From: Antedon mediterranea
Taxonomy: Eukaryota; Echinodermata; Crinoidea; Comatulida; Antedonidae
DNA: 64,000 bases
NCBI RefSeq assembly: GCF_964355755.1
Contig: NC_092676.1
Location: 21,124,288-21,188,287 of the forward strand
Reading direction: 5' to 3'
Under the pieces are notes generated by a model. It worked only from the letters and a program-made list of their open reading frames with translations. It was not told the origin of the DNA and searched no databases. Positions 37,801-49,120 of this stretch are shown here, one piece after another (within the stretch, counting starts at the first letter, position 1; every line of letters begins with the position of its first letter). The position numbers and the translations under genes are program-made.

Positions 37801-40800
37801 GCGCTTTGATCCTTGTAAAGGCGCTATATAAATTTAAATGTTAATGTTAATGTTATTATTAATCAACAGACCTTTTCCCGGCAAGTTTTGTGATTGAGCA
37901 AATTGGCGTCAACGGAAGCACCCTCCACACGCCCAAGTTTGCTGATTGTCACTACATTGGGAACTCTGTCAGTCATAATGATTCGATTGCTGCTATTTCA
38001 ACGTGCAATGGAGTTGTAAGTATTGTACAGTGTATTTACGTCTCAAACCTAATTTTATACTGTACTACTGACCTTTATAATAATACAATGGCATCTTTAA
38101 TGGTTATTCCTTATGTACATACTATATTGTAATATATCGTAATAATTAAAACCATTTTACTATCCGTAGGCATAAGTATTGGCTCACAGACCTGAGAAAA
38201 GTTTCTGTGAAAATATTTCAACTAAACTACTTCTTGTAAATAAATTGTCATCGTGCGCTGCAAAAGCAGTTCGTAGAGAGAAATCTTTCACTTGGAACTA
38301 GGACATAGCTTGTTATATAAAATATAATGTATTTCTCATCAAAATGTATATACAGAATGGATATATCAACACCGAAATTCATGATTTGTTGATCCGTCCT
38401 TTACGTCCGGAGCATACCGATAAGCTTCGTCTACGACGGAGCAGTGATGACGATGACGTAGATGCGCACATTGTTATCAAATTTGACGTTGTTAGCCATT
38501 GTTCTGTTGGAGAATCTGAAACTGCAGAAGATGTTACATCGTCAACTTCTTCACCTACTACACCATCTACTACACCATCTAGTGATTCAGTAACAGGTAT
38601 TTGTTTATTTTTCTGTATGTATGTGAATTTATTCAGAAATATAAATTAGGGGAAACCAGAATGGTGTAAAGATTCACTTTTAATAAAGTCTTTGTGTATA
38701 GCAACTTGTGTGTATAATTAATTGGATTGTCACATTTGAGGAATGAATACACTTATGACTATATTTGCCGAAATTATGGATGCTAGTATGATATTGCATA
38801 GTATTTATTATGTTATGTCTTAAATGTAGATAATCCATTCGAGTACCAAGAACAGACCAGCGGGGAAAAACATCTCGAACTGCTTATATTTGTAGATTAT
38901 GAAATGTACAAATACCATGGATCAGTGACCGAGGAATATGCTACAGTTATACTTAATGTGGTAAGTCGTGTTTACCTCTCACCGTGACTTTGAGAAAAAA
39001 ATATGGCCATATACATGGCTGCAGTCGCGTGCTCAAGCTAGTGTTTACCGACCAACAGACAGACAGAGTCTACATTGCATGTAGTTTTCTAGAAATTTTG
39101 TCTAATAGTCGTGTAATAGTTTCTTCATTACCGTTTCGATTCATAGACCTTCCTATACAATCAAGCTTTAGCAAAGACATTTAACAACACAATAATTCAT
39201 TTAAATATATACATACATACACACATCATTTATTTCTCCAATACTGTATTTAAGCACAAGCAATACAAGTTTTAAAAAAAGACAAACAAGAGATTGTTAT
39301 ATAAGTTTGAGAAGGACCAAACGAAAACGTTATAAACTAGACCAGGTGGCGAGTATATTAGACGAGTAGTATTTTAAAGTGTCGGTAGAACAAAATGAAC
39401 TCCCTGATGAAACCTAGTCGGCTAAACCGACTGAGAACAAACATGAAACATGTTGAAAACAATCCCAGTATAATCTAGCCATGTTGATCATGGTGATTTA
39501 AATTGAAATAAAATAATGTTTGATAATAATTTTGTTGTAGTTTTCAAGCTTGTTTCTTCATAAAAGTTTGGGTGTCAGCATGAAAATACACGTGACTCAT
39601 TTAGTCATCATTACCAATCCGTCCGCACAGGTAAGTTCTTTCTTAATAACATTACTAATCACTATAATGTGCATGGTAGTTGATATGGTGATTCTCTTTT
39701 TTCAAACTTCTCTACTAAGAACCGGTAAATAGGAATAACGCATCACCTCAAACTACCGAGCGTGTACAACACAGACCACATGAAATACATACTAATGTAC
39801 TGTAAAACCATTATCTATTTAATTGTTTAACTTGATAGGACGCTCCAACGCTTTCATCTGATGCAGCATTCAGCTTGGATAGTTTTTGCAATTGGCAACG
39901 ATCACGTTATGACGTTGATAGTGCTGCAGTTCTAACAAGGTAAGTCAAGCACCTTGGATATCAACATATTATAACTCGGTTTAAATCAATAACACAGAAA
40001 ATTATAAACGTTTACGGTATTTACAATTATGTCGTTTATATGCATTACATTTCCAGATTTGATATTTTTGGAAGCTCATCACGAACCATTGGTTACGCCA
40101 GTATTAGCTCCACGTGTAGTGAGTTTCGGCGTTGTTCAATCAGTGAAGACACGGGATTAGGTCTGCCGTTTACACTTGCACATGAAGTAGCCCATAAGTA
40201 AGATGCTCACCGTTATTTCAATGCCATACCACCCAACATAATTGTTTTTATCTTACATTTTAACATACATTATTGTTGTCAACGATTCACCGTTGTTGAC
40301 CTAAAGATAATCATAATAGTTTTCTCAGATTCTAATGTTGTACGCCCAATCTGTTTTTCACCTCTCTCCTCTTCCTTCCAATGACCAGATTGTCGATCTC
40401 TTTCAGTTCCTGGCAATTACAGTAATAACATCATCCTGAATCACTTAGACTAATTTTAAAACAATGCAAAACACCAACTTTTATTCTATTTTCTGTGTTA
40501 CTTTTTAATATCTATACCGTAATGTAGATTATTCCATTTTCTCTAGCACATATTGGATTTCGTGTTACTATTAAATCTCTATACCATAATGTAGATTGTT
40601 CCATTTTCTGAATTACCACAAATTTGATTTCGTGTTACTATTAAAGCGCTATTATATGCTGTAATGTAGATCAAAATAAGTGGTAATCAACAATAATACT
40701 AAATTGAGAGTGTTTAATTTTAGCCTAGGGTTGTCACATGATGGAACTGGCAATACATGTGAAACGGGTGTGAACATCATGTCTCCTTCAACGCCAAGTG

Positions 40801-43800
40801 GCTCAGGATCTTTCAGCTGGTCAACATGTAGTGCCGCTGGTTTACAAAATTTCCTTAAGTATGTTTATTAATAAACTTGTTAACAAGTTGTACTTCTCGT
40901 TTTAGTGAGAATAAAAATGAATGTGCTCTACTACTAATTCGTAAAATTTATGGTGTTTTTTCATTGTGTCGTAAACTTAATATAAAAATATCTAAACATT
41001 ATTTTAAAACCTATTAAATTCACAGCTCTGGTAGAGCAACCTGTCTGGACAACGTTCCGAGGAACACAGTGGATGTTTCGTTATCTGCTGGTGGTCAGCG
41101 TTTACCAGGACAGGTGTATTCTCCTGACAGACAATGTGACTTTAACTTTCCTGGCAGTCAAGGTGTCTGTAGAGGGCAGACTGTAAGTATTCTCGTAAAT
41201 ATAACATGATGATCATTAACGTTATGTGAAAGACTTTCTTATCTTTGTTTCTATTCATTTTTGCATTTCAATAAATGCTTTGGTGTTCATAATAATTATG
41301 AAAACAAGTAATTAACAACATTAGCCATCTCAATATTCTTCATAAAATGTAAATTTGTAATTCTTTTAATTTACCATTATTCATTAAGTTATTGTACTCT
41401 TCTAGGAAAATTGTGCAACAATGTTTTGTCTACGATCGGAGGGATCAGGGTGTACCACTCGTAACAGTCCTATGCTCGACGGGTCACCATGCGGAGGCAG
41501 TAGGGTAAATTTACATAACATTGGCCTACAAATGTGTGCACTTTTATGTTTATTGTGTATTTCATGTTATAAAACGATGTTTTAAATAAATGTGATCATA
41601 TTGTAGTGGTGCATTCAGGGACAGTGCGTTCCAGCAGAAGGTCCAATTGGTGGAGGAGGCAGCGGTGGTGGTGGTGGCGTTCAGGTTACGTTTATTTGGG
41701 TGACAGTGTTTTCTGATTGTAGCCGATCCTGTGGCGGCGGTAAGTTACAATCCACACAAATAACATCAATACTTTACTGCTGTTTGTTTTCCAAAGCAAC
41801 TAATTAGCTTTATGTTTGAACAGGACTGGAGATTCCTAACATCATATGCAGAAATGAAGAAATTCGACAACAAGTTCCGGATAGTAATTGTGACATCCTA
41901 ATAAAACCTATTCAACCACCCAGCAGATCTTGCAACTTACAACGCTGTCCCACAAGGTAGGTCCTTACGTAGGAACATTTTTGTTTGATTACCTACTTAA
42001 TAAAATAAATATAAACAACAGCAACGAATAATCAGGAACCTTTTTAAAGATTATGGGTTTTTTTTCCAACTCTAAGTTTGCCACATTTTGGAGAAGGTAT
42101 GTAGATACTTAAGGCTGTCCACTTAAGGTCCACATGACTACATTACGTCATGTGCCTCAGATGGAAAGCCTCCAGTATATCAACCACCTCCAAAAGTCAG
42201 AATTCGCAAACAAAAATTTGTAAATGTAGACTAGGCTTAATAAACTTTAATTTTGTTGTTAAAAAGATGGAGCACTGGAAGTTGGTCAGACTGTAGTACA
42301 GATTGTGGTACTGGTGTTCAACACCGAAACGTTCGGTGTTTGTCTGTGAGCCAATTTGGATCTGAACAACCGATTGCTGATAGTGCGTGTGATTCAGCAA
42401 GCAAGCCACTATCATCAAGATCATGCGCTGGTGAACTCTGCCAGAGTTGGATAACTGGTAATTGGAATACATGTCCTGTTACATGTGGAGATGGTGGAGT
42501 TCAGACACGACAAGTGTTCTGTGCCATACAAACTCAAAGTGGTCAACGCATATTGACAGATAGCGACTGCGATGGCTCATCGAAACCAGATACATCACGC
42601 GCTTGTCTAGGGTCTCCTAGTTGCCAAACACCTTCATGGAAAACTGACAACTGGGGCCAATGTTTCGGAGCGTGTGGCGAAAGTGTTCAAACACGAGACG
42701 TTTTCTGTGCAGTACAGACTCCTAGTGGACAACGGGTTGTTCCACAGAGTGATTGTGTTGGGCTAAAACCACGCACGACACGTGAATGTACTCTTCCAGA
42801 CTGCTCAACGCCATCGTGGAACACAGAGAGCTGGGGAGAATGCTCTGCTGTTTGCGGAGAAGGAATTCAAAGGCGCATAGTTTCCTGTGCAATACAAACC
42901 AATGGTCAGCAAATAGAAGTTGCAAATAGTGATTGTCCTGGTACAAGACCTGTAGCGACACGGACTTGCGTAGATGCCAATTGCCAAACACCGTCGTGGT
43001 CTACTGGGAGCTGGGGAGACTGTTCGACTGATTGTGGCATTGGAATTCAAACACGTGAAGTAAACTGTTTACATAATAATGTTCCTACATCTGACAGAGA
43101 CTGCCCTGGTGCTAAGCCAACCGAAAACAGGAATTGCTTTATAGAACAGTGCCAATTTGCCTATTGGTTCGCTGGTAGTTGGAGTCAATGTTCGACGACC
43201 TGTGGACTAGGTCGACAGCAGCGGTATGTTGGTTGTGTCTATCAGAATTTTATTGTTTCAGATAACAGATGTCAAATTACAAAACCAGGTGAATTCCGTG
43301 TATGTCAATTAGATGACTGTCCTACCAATGTTTGGGTAACAGGATCATATTCCCAGGTAAGATCTTTTTTATAATTATGTAATGATTATTACTATTTCAA
43401 ACAATATTAATCTTTATCTGGCATCAATACAAGTCACTCACTTCATTTTTAATAATTCCATGCTCTTGTGGAGTTTGTACTCATCATTCAAGTCGTTTGT
43501 TTCTACAGTGTTCAGTAATTTGTGGAGAAGGAGAGCAATCAAGAAGTGTTACCTGTCGACCTGATTCCAATAGTTTGATTATTTTACGACAAAACGAATG
43601 TTCATCTTTGACAAGACCATCAGCGACACGGAGTTGTTTGAATGTATGCGAAACTCCAGGTAGGACCAAATTATATAACATACATGTGTTTGGGAGGTGC
43701 ACACATTAAGGACGTGCACATAGATAGAATTGGTACAGTGTCGGGCTCGCATCAAAGACTAGGCATGCAGTATAGTTTGACGGCTTATTTTCCCGAAGGT

Positions 43801-44633
43801 TAAGTTTCTCCATATCTGTCTTTTGTCATCAGGTTTGTTAACACAGTTTTCCTCCAAGTTATATTTATATTAAATATGTTTTTGATTTTATATATAGATA
43901 TTTCATGCAACAGTGTACTCACTGAGAATTACGCAGTCTTTTCTTCTCCTGGATATCCACACGGTTTTGGCCCAAGTCGATGTACAACACAGATAACAGC
44001 GCCCCCTGGAAGGCGTATCCGGTTAACTTTCAGTTTTATATCTCTTCCATTTACTCAAGATTGTGATGATCACATAATGGTAGGTGAATGTAATTTCATT
44101 CTGTATTGTGTATAATCTCCCGTTAGAGTATAGAATTTAAAAAACATATTACTTGTAATGTAGTTTATAAGGATTTCAGTATGCCAATGGTACACGCTAG
44201 AATATCGTCTTGTTCATGCTTCTCGTCCTTTACGAGCGCCACCTGCAGGGAATCATCATCCGTTACACTTTGATTTTGTCTCCAACTTAATTATGGAACG
44301 CTATGTTTGCCAAAATATTTATCATTTTACAAATGTTTAGCCGAATTTTGAATCTAGACTAAGCGCACAATGCAGTTGCGAACAGCAGGATTTAATTTGT
44401 TTGTATTAACTATCACACGTGGTGTGTTAAATAATGTTTTATTAATTCTCACTAAAAGAGATGCCATAACACTTTTTTTGCAGATATCTGGTGGTTTTTT
44501 ATCCAGACGGTATTGTGGTTTTTCAGTTAATGTGCAATGGACGTCACCAGGAAATGAAATCATAGTTGTTTTAAACACCAACCAATACAGTCAACGCCCA
44601 GCATTTCTAGCATACTACGTTTTTTTAAATTAG
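34822..44633 (+). CDS. ADAMTS-type metalloprotease with eight TSP1 repeats and a CUB domain (18 exons)
   Basis: Exons join(34822..34905, 35238..35298, 36052..36189, 37870..38015, 38356..38596, 38830..38960, 39541..39630, 39839..39939, 40057..40197, 40724..40858, 41026..41182, 41406..41504, 41607..41739, 41824..41956, 42267..43356, 43509..43659, 43898..44079, 44484..44633), 1120 residues, all GT/AG and in phase. Order: signal peptide (1-24); ADAMTS propeptide with RNKR at 65-68, RLRR at 168-171 and a Ser/Thr/Pro-rich stretch (204-221); reprolysin domain from about 239; zinc site HEVAHNLGLSHD at 373-384 (ligands H373, H377, H383, base E374) and Met-turn NIMSP (M397); disintegrin-like domain (about 424-516); Gly-Ser linker (523-532); eight TSP1 repeats (537-1007), six and parts of two others in one large exon; CUB (1014-1120). 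The usual Cys-rich and spacer domains are missing. The catalytic site is intact, so an active secreted protease is expected; its substrate is unknown. TSP1 repeats followed by CUB recall ADAMTS13. Confidence 0.92.
35871..36026. mobile_element. MITE family 1, copy 2 (intron 2 of the ADAMTS gene)
   Basis: Left end CTGTCTATACTATCAAACT, right end AGTTTGATAGTGTAGACAG then AGCTTT, same core as at 16775-16925. Its right end lies only 25 bases before exon 3 of the protease gene, in the branch-point and polypyrimidine zone. Confidence 0.8.
37540..37866 (+). mobile_element. 5'-truncated LINE 3' end next to exon 4 of the ADAMTS gene
   Basis: The plus frame reads EHSFSKLGPELWNNLSSTIR then DSSSI and, after a frameshift, KTHLFPK. 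This is the typical C-terminal end of CR1/L2-like non-LTR reverse-transcriptase proteins. It is followed by the usual 3' end AAAGCGCTTTGATC...GGCGCTATATAAAT and a short (TTAATG)n/(TTA)n tail at about 37837-37862. The tail ends about seven bases before exon 4 (37870), so it supplies most of that exon's acceptor region. Confidence 0.7.
40511..40672. repeat. tandem repeat of about 68 bp in intron 9 of the ADAMTS gene
   Basis: The unit contains CTATACCGTAATGTAGATT, CCATTTTCT and GATTTCGTGTTACTATTAAA. There are two full copies and a partial third, moderately diverged. Confidence 0.7.
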
Positions 44634-46914
44634 CAAGTCAGTGGGTTTTAAATTTAAATAATAAAAATAAATATTTTTCTAGAAACAGTTAAACACTGTG
44701 CATCCTCTATTTAAATCAATTTAGATCCGACAATAATCAATGTCAATGGACATATACAAAATAAAGAACAGGACATTGTTAATTTTGGGATAGAGTTAAT
44801 AACAATGTGACTAAACAACGAGAAACAGAGAAATAGTAGTAGGTCTACTAAATAATAACAATGCATGGCCTTAAAAAGGATTGTAATCTCAATCTTTCGT
44901 TTTTTTCGTCACTGCGTTAAAATCTCTTACACAAACAAATTCTACTTTAAATCCCACTATACCATCGGATTGTTTATATGAAAAAATATATTTGTGAATT
45001 TAATTGATAGATTGTGGAAATATGTTTAAAATGTAGGAGACACATACATAGAACCAACTGTAAAGCTTATGATGTATTTTAAAAACACAGATACTTTTAA
45101 TGAATGAAGTATTTTATTGTCTAAGTTTCAATAAGACTGTATAGTTCAACGAACAGCAGACACAATTTCAACTAATTTGCTGTGTATCGACTGTTGACAA
45201 AATGATGCTTGTTTCATCTTTTTTGTTGAAAATTAATATTTATTCATGTAAACTATACTTCATGCATTATGATCCATCATAAAAATAAGTTTTCAAGGCT
45301 ATGTGCATATATTCGAAATTTGATCTGATTGATTGTAACCGGAATCTCAGGAGATGTTATTAACATTATTTTTATTGTTAGTGATTATTTTATTTATTTA
45401 TAATTTATAAAAATTGTTTTTAATATTTTATTCTTTTTTATATTCTCAAAATATGATTAATATTAATGAGTACACTGTGATAAATCTTACAGTAAAAATG
45501 TAAATATTTATAGGTTACACTTTGATCACCTTTTGGCCTACCTTTGCTACATAATTTTATATAAAATAATAAACAACATTTCAATAAACCACCTACGTCT
45601 TTTCATTTATTTCTAAAATAGGCTTATATCGAATTATATCGGTTACTTCCATGTGGTAAAAACTAACATGATATAGCAGTATATTAGACAAACAATATTC
45701 GGTTGTTCGGCATCATGCTGTTCTGCATCCGGCTGTTCGGAATCCGACTGTTCAGCATCTGGCTGTTCGGCATCCGACTGTTTAGCATCGGGCTGTTCGA
45801 CACCCGGCTCTTGGGCATCGGGATGTTCGGCATCCAATCATTAAAATCACATCTTTTCGCAGAGCATTCAACGAAAGTCATAATCCTTTTGATTTTAATG
45901 TATTTTTACGCATTGCAATTCCTAAAATTACAAGCGTCCATATTAAAACGGAGCGCCTTTGGTGAAGAAATGTGCATTACACAGAGTACAATACCATATC
46001 ACATCCTTATGTATGTATAAATAAAAAGGAAACTAAGTACTGTAAATTTGTGCTTGCGAATTTATTACCATACTTATAACACGACAATAAAAATAATTAA
46101 CACCATCATTTTAAACTTCCAAACACTAAACGTTTTTTTCTTAATATATATTGTTTTTACAATTTAAAAGTACACTTGTTTTTTTTCATTCAATTGGACA
46201 ATATATAAATATATTACACTTTAATAATGCACTGGTCCCTTAACACGATAACTAGATGTAATGTCGTACAAACACAGTACAGTTGGTCCTTTGTATTGTA
46301 TTGTAGACCACTTGATAAAGATTATGAGGATAATAACATTTTGCCGATGCACAACATTTCTTTATGCGTTTTTCGGGAACTACTGTACTTATTTTTGGGG
46401 GAAGTTATGTCAATTTATTTAGGACTCAAATTCAATTTAAAACGAAACAAAGAGTTTATATTGTATTGTTTGGTAGATAAGGCTTTACAAAAGTTAAGTG
46501 GCCATAACCATAATAATTATAAAAGTTATCATGAATTTTTATATTGTATGTTTAAACAGCGTATTGCAGTTTAAGAAAATGGGATGAGCCTAAAAGAAGA
46601 CAAAAAATGATTTAGTACAATGCCACCGTTAAATTTGGACAATAGAAAACTTGTCGCTAACACATCCTTTCTGGGTTGAACATAACTGTATACTTGCTGT
46701 CCGATCATCTTTAAGAATATAATTAAAATATGTACTAACTGTAGTACGATCTTATGGAGTAGTTACCCATACCCATTTAGTCAAAAAGCAAGATATGTTT
46801 TCAGATATCTTTTGAAGATTTTGGTAATGTGTTGCTTCTTGTTCTCTTCTTTCACATACAGGTTTAAAATCAAACGATATAGTCTTTTCTTTATCATTGT
46901 CTTCATACATTGTT
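44634..46914. other. region between the convergent ADAMTS and calcitonin-type genes
   Basis: Contains the 3' untranslated regions of both genes. AATAAA signals for the protease gene lie at 44666-44671 and again near 45570-45590. A plus-strand TTTATT near 46415 could be the signal of the minus-strand gene. No exon is recognised; the 115-residue frame at 46227-46574 has no recognisable sequence. A 15-base minisatellite lies at 45701-45835. Confidence 0.5.
45701..45835. repeat. 15-bp minisatellite, nine units, open on the minus strand
   Basis: Units of the form GGCTGTTCGGCATCC are repeated nine times (exactly 135 bases) with substitutions only and no length change. On the minus strand it stays open and reads as variants of DAEQP. 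No signal peptide, splice partner or polyadenylation context supports translation. Confidence 0.8.
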
Positions 46915-49120
46915 TCAAACATTAACGTCGTTGGATTGTGTTGAACGCCTTTTCCTACCTGGTCCACTTGAACCAAACATTCCTCCGCTTCCTTTTTGCA
47001 ATGTGTCGATAGCTAATTCTCGGCCAACTTTAAGTTGAGCACAGCCACCAAACACATCGCATCCACGTTTTTCTCTGTAATATAATAATAGTAGTAACAA
47101 TAATGTATGCAATGTAAGTAATAATACAAAGTAGTGGAACCTCTATGGGTGGTGGTGGAGTAATGTTAAAACATAATATTTATTTTATTGTCTTTTGTTC
47201 ATAGTGTCCCCCTTAACTAATGTGTCGATGGTATCATGACAAATGAGATGGACTCGCATATTACAGTTTAAGAATTTTAGCAAAATGCTTTTCTTTGAGT
47301 GAACTCATTTGTTTTTATCAATGTTGTAAAAGTAAATTGGGCCAAATTTCAAATATTGCCGCGTGGTAATCTTTAGCCGCCAGTCATCACTCACTCACCA
47401 GGATTCCGCGTTTAGTAGTCGTCAAGATCAACACAAGTCAGCAGATAAAATGTATTCATCAAACGTTCTGTAAGTTATGTTATTTTATTCAGATCTTGAT
47501 TAGACACAGTGAAATGGTTTAATCTGGGACGTTTGGCGTGTATATATGATGTATGTCTTCTTTCTAGGCCTTGTATTTTTGGGATCTTTTTTAAGGGTAA
47601 CAATATTGAACTAGGCAATCAGAGTGGTCGAACGATACTCGAGCGGTAGGCCTATTACGTTTGTCGGCGGCTCAACCAGTCATATACCGTTTGGAGTACA
47701 GTGGCGCTACTGTTAAAAGCTACAGACTTCCACGAGGCAAGCTTCGAATCATCAGTATGATAGTGTACGGTTGGAAATTAACAGGAACTACAACTGAACG
47801 TATAATACTAAAGAAACCGTACTTACTGTTGTAGTTGGTTATGGTTATCGAGATCATTTAGTTCTACCCATTCATTATATATATCAATTCTATCAGCCAG
47901 GTCCCGTAAAAAGTTTGATGTGATGATACCTCGTCTTTCCCTTTTACAGAAAATAAGCAAAATTTGAAAAAAAAAAGAGAAAGTAGTAGAATTACACAGA
48001 GAATTAATACCTTAAGAAGACACTAAGCTTCGGGGAGAAACAAGTTTCCACTAAAGCGTGGTTCCCACTAGAACACAACACAGCAACACATCGACGCAAA
48101 GTGTTGTATTGTGTAATCACAAGTGGGAACCAACGACGCAATAATGCTGCAAACATCGCAGTTTTGATTTCACGTAGGCGGGGGCAAACACAATTATTAA
48201 AAGGGCATTTGCTTACGTTGCGTAGATTGCGTTACGTTGCGTCGCTAGTGCTTATTTCCCCCACTTAAATGACTAGAGACCCTACACAAGGACGTAACGC
48301 AACGGAACGTAAGTTAGTTGACTAATCACAAGCGATGACTTATTCGAACTGTCGCTTTTCATTGGTCAATACGCTTGTGATGCGTTTACGTCCTTGCGTT
48401 ACGTCCTAGTGGGAACCAAGCCTTATGGGGTGTCCTCTAATTCCTGTTAACGTATTTTTACGGCGAGCAACACATAGCAAACTGGGAAGATTCACTTAAA
48501 TAATGCAATTATAAGAAAATTAAAGCTTGTTTTTTCGCTCCTCCCAATACGACCCAATAACGCAATGAATTTACGCGCAGGTAATTTTACAAGGCACGCA
48601 TCCAAACTGCAGCTTCTGATTGGTAAAATGACTTGCGTTGTAATTAACCATATAGGGACTAAAGTGTTTAATCGATCTTGCCAATTCAACGCCACACGAT
48701 GGGTATTTTTTACGTGTTATGTATAACAATATCTTTTTATATAACATATTAATTACTGTATCTATAAAATTATGACACAAGAATTGACGTCAGCGCCATT
48801 TTAAGTTGTTTTTATTTGGCTTCAATAATTATTATTGGTCTGATTGTGTTACATATCACATTGTGCATTTTATAGCATAACATATTTATTATCATTTTGT
48901 AATACCATAATATAACATAATCATATAATATTACGATTCAAATTGAATAATGCATTGTATCATGCTATGCATTTAGATCGTATAATTTGATCTTTTATGT
49001 CTTATTGAAGTGAGGACAATAATATCTGATGTACCTTACATACCTACTGGCTGATGCTGATTGGACAATACAAATTAGTAAGCATGATATTAAAACACTT
49101 GATATCCATGATGTATTCAT
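46915..49120 (-). CDS. calcitonin-type neuropeptide precursor (3 coding exons, minus strand)
   Basis: Exons complement(join(46915..47074, 47827..47940, 49044..49120)), 116 residues, introns GT/AG, both in phase 2. Exon 1: signal peptide MNTSWISSVLISCLLICIVQ, cleavage in the following SASAS. Exon 2: spacer 26-64, containing ERR and FLRDLADRIDIYNEWVELND. Exon 3: the cleavage site EKR (65-67), the peptide GCDVFGGCAQLKVGRELAID then TLQKGSGGMFGSSGP (68-102), an amidation glycine (103) and RKRR (104-107), then nine residues and TGA. The mature product would be 35 residues with a C69-C75 disulphide ring and C-terminal Gly-Pro-amide. This is the arrangement known for echinoderm calcitonin-type peptides, which act through calcitonin-receptor-type GPCRs. 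An acceptor at 49144 suggests a further 5' untranslated exon. A MITE sits in the first coding intron. Confidence 0.9.
48054..48424. mobile_element. MITE family 2, copy 1 (intron 1 of the calcitonin-type gene)
   Basis: Terminal inverted repeats: left GTGGTTCCCACTAG, right CTAGTGGGAACCAAGC. Next to them are the repeated words ACGCAA, TTGCGTTACGT and TGCGTCG. About 370 bases, no coding capacity. A second copy begins at about 63869 and runs off the window. Confidence 0.8.

Noticed and set aside
39400-39460. CTGATGAAAC...GAAAC words resembling a hammerhead ribozyme, as in Penelope-like elements
   Set aside because: The required stem II does not start directly after CTGATGA and no stem I or III partner could be found.
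42197-43050. Minus-strand frames of 81-91 codons inside the large TSP1 exon
   Set aside because: Antisense shadows of the TSP1 coding sequence, which has clear domain structure on the plus strand.
46227-46574. Plus-strand frame of 115 codons
   Set aside because: No recognisable sequence, AT-driven composition, and position between convergent genes in probable untranslated DNA.
46752-46976. Minus-strand frame of 74 codons overlapping the end of the calcitonin-type exon
   Set aside because: It is in a different frame, starts with GTG, and covers the stop and 3' region of a gene whose own frame has all hormone-processing signals.
47408-47480. Possible first exon on the plus strand (ATG, six codons, GTAAGT donor)
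   Set aside because: Only six codons, no signal peptide or partner exon, and it lies in an intron of the calcitonin-type gene.
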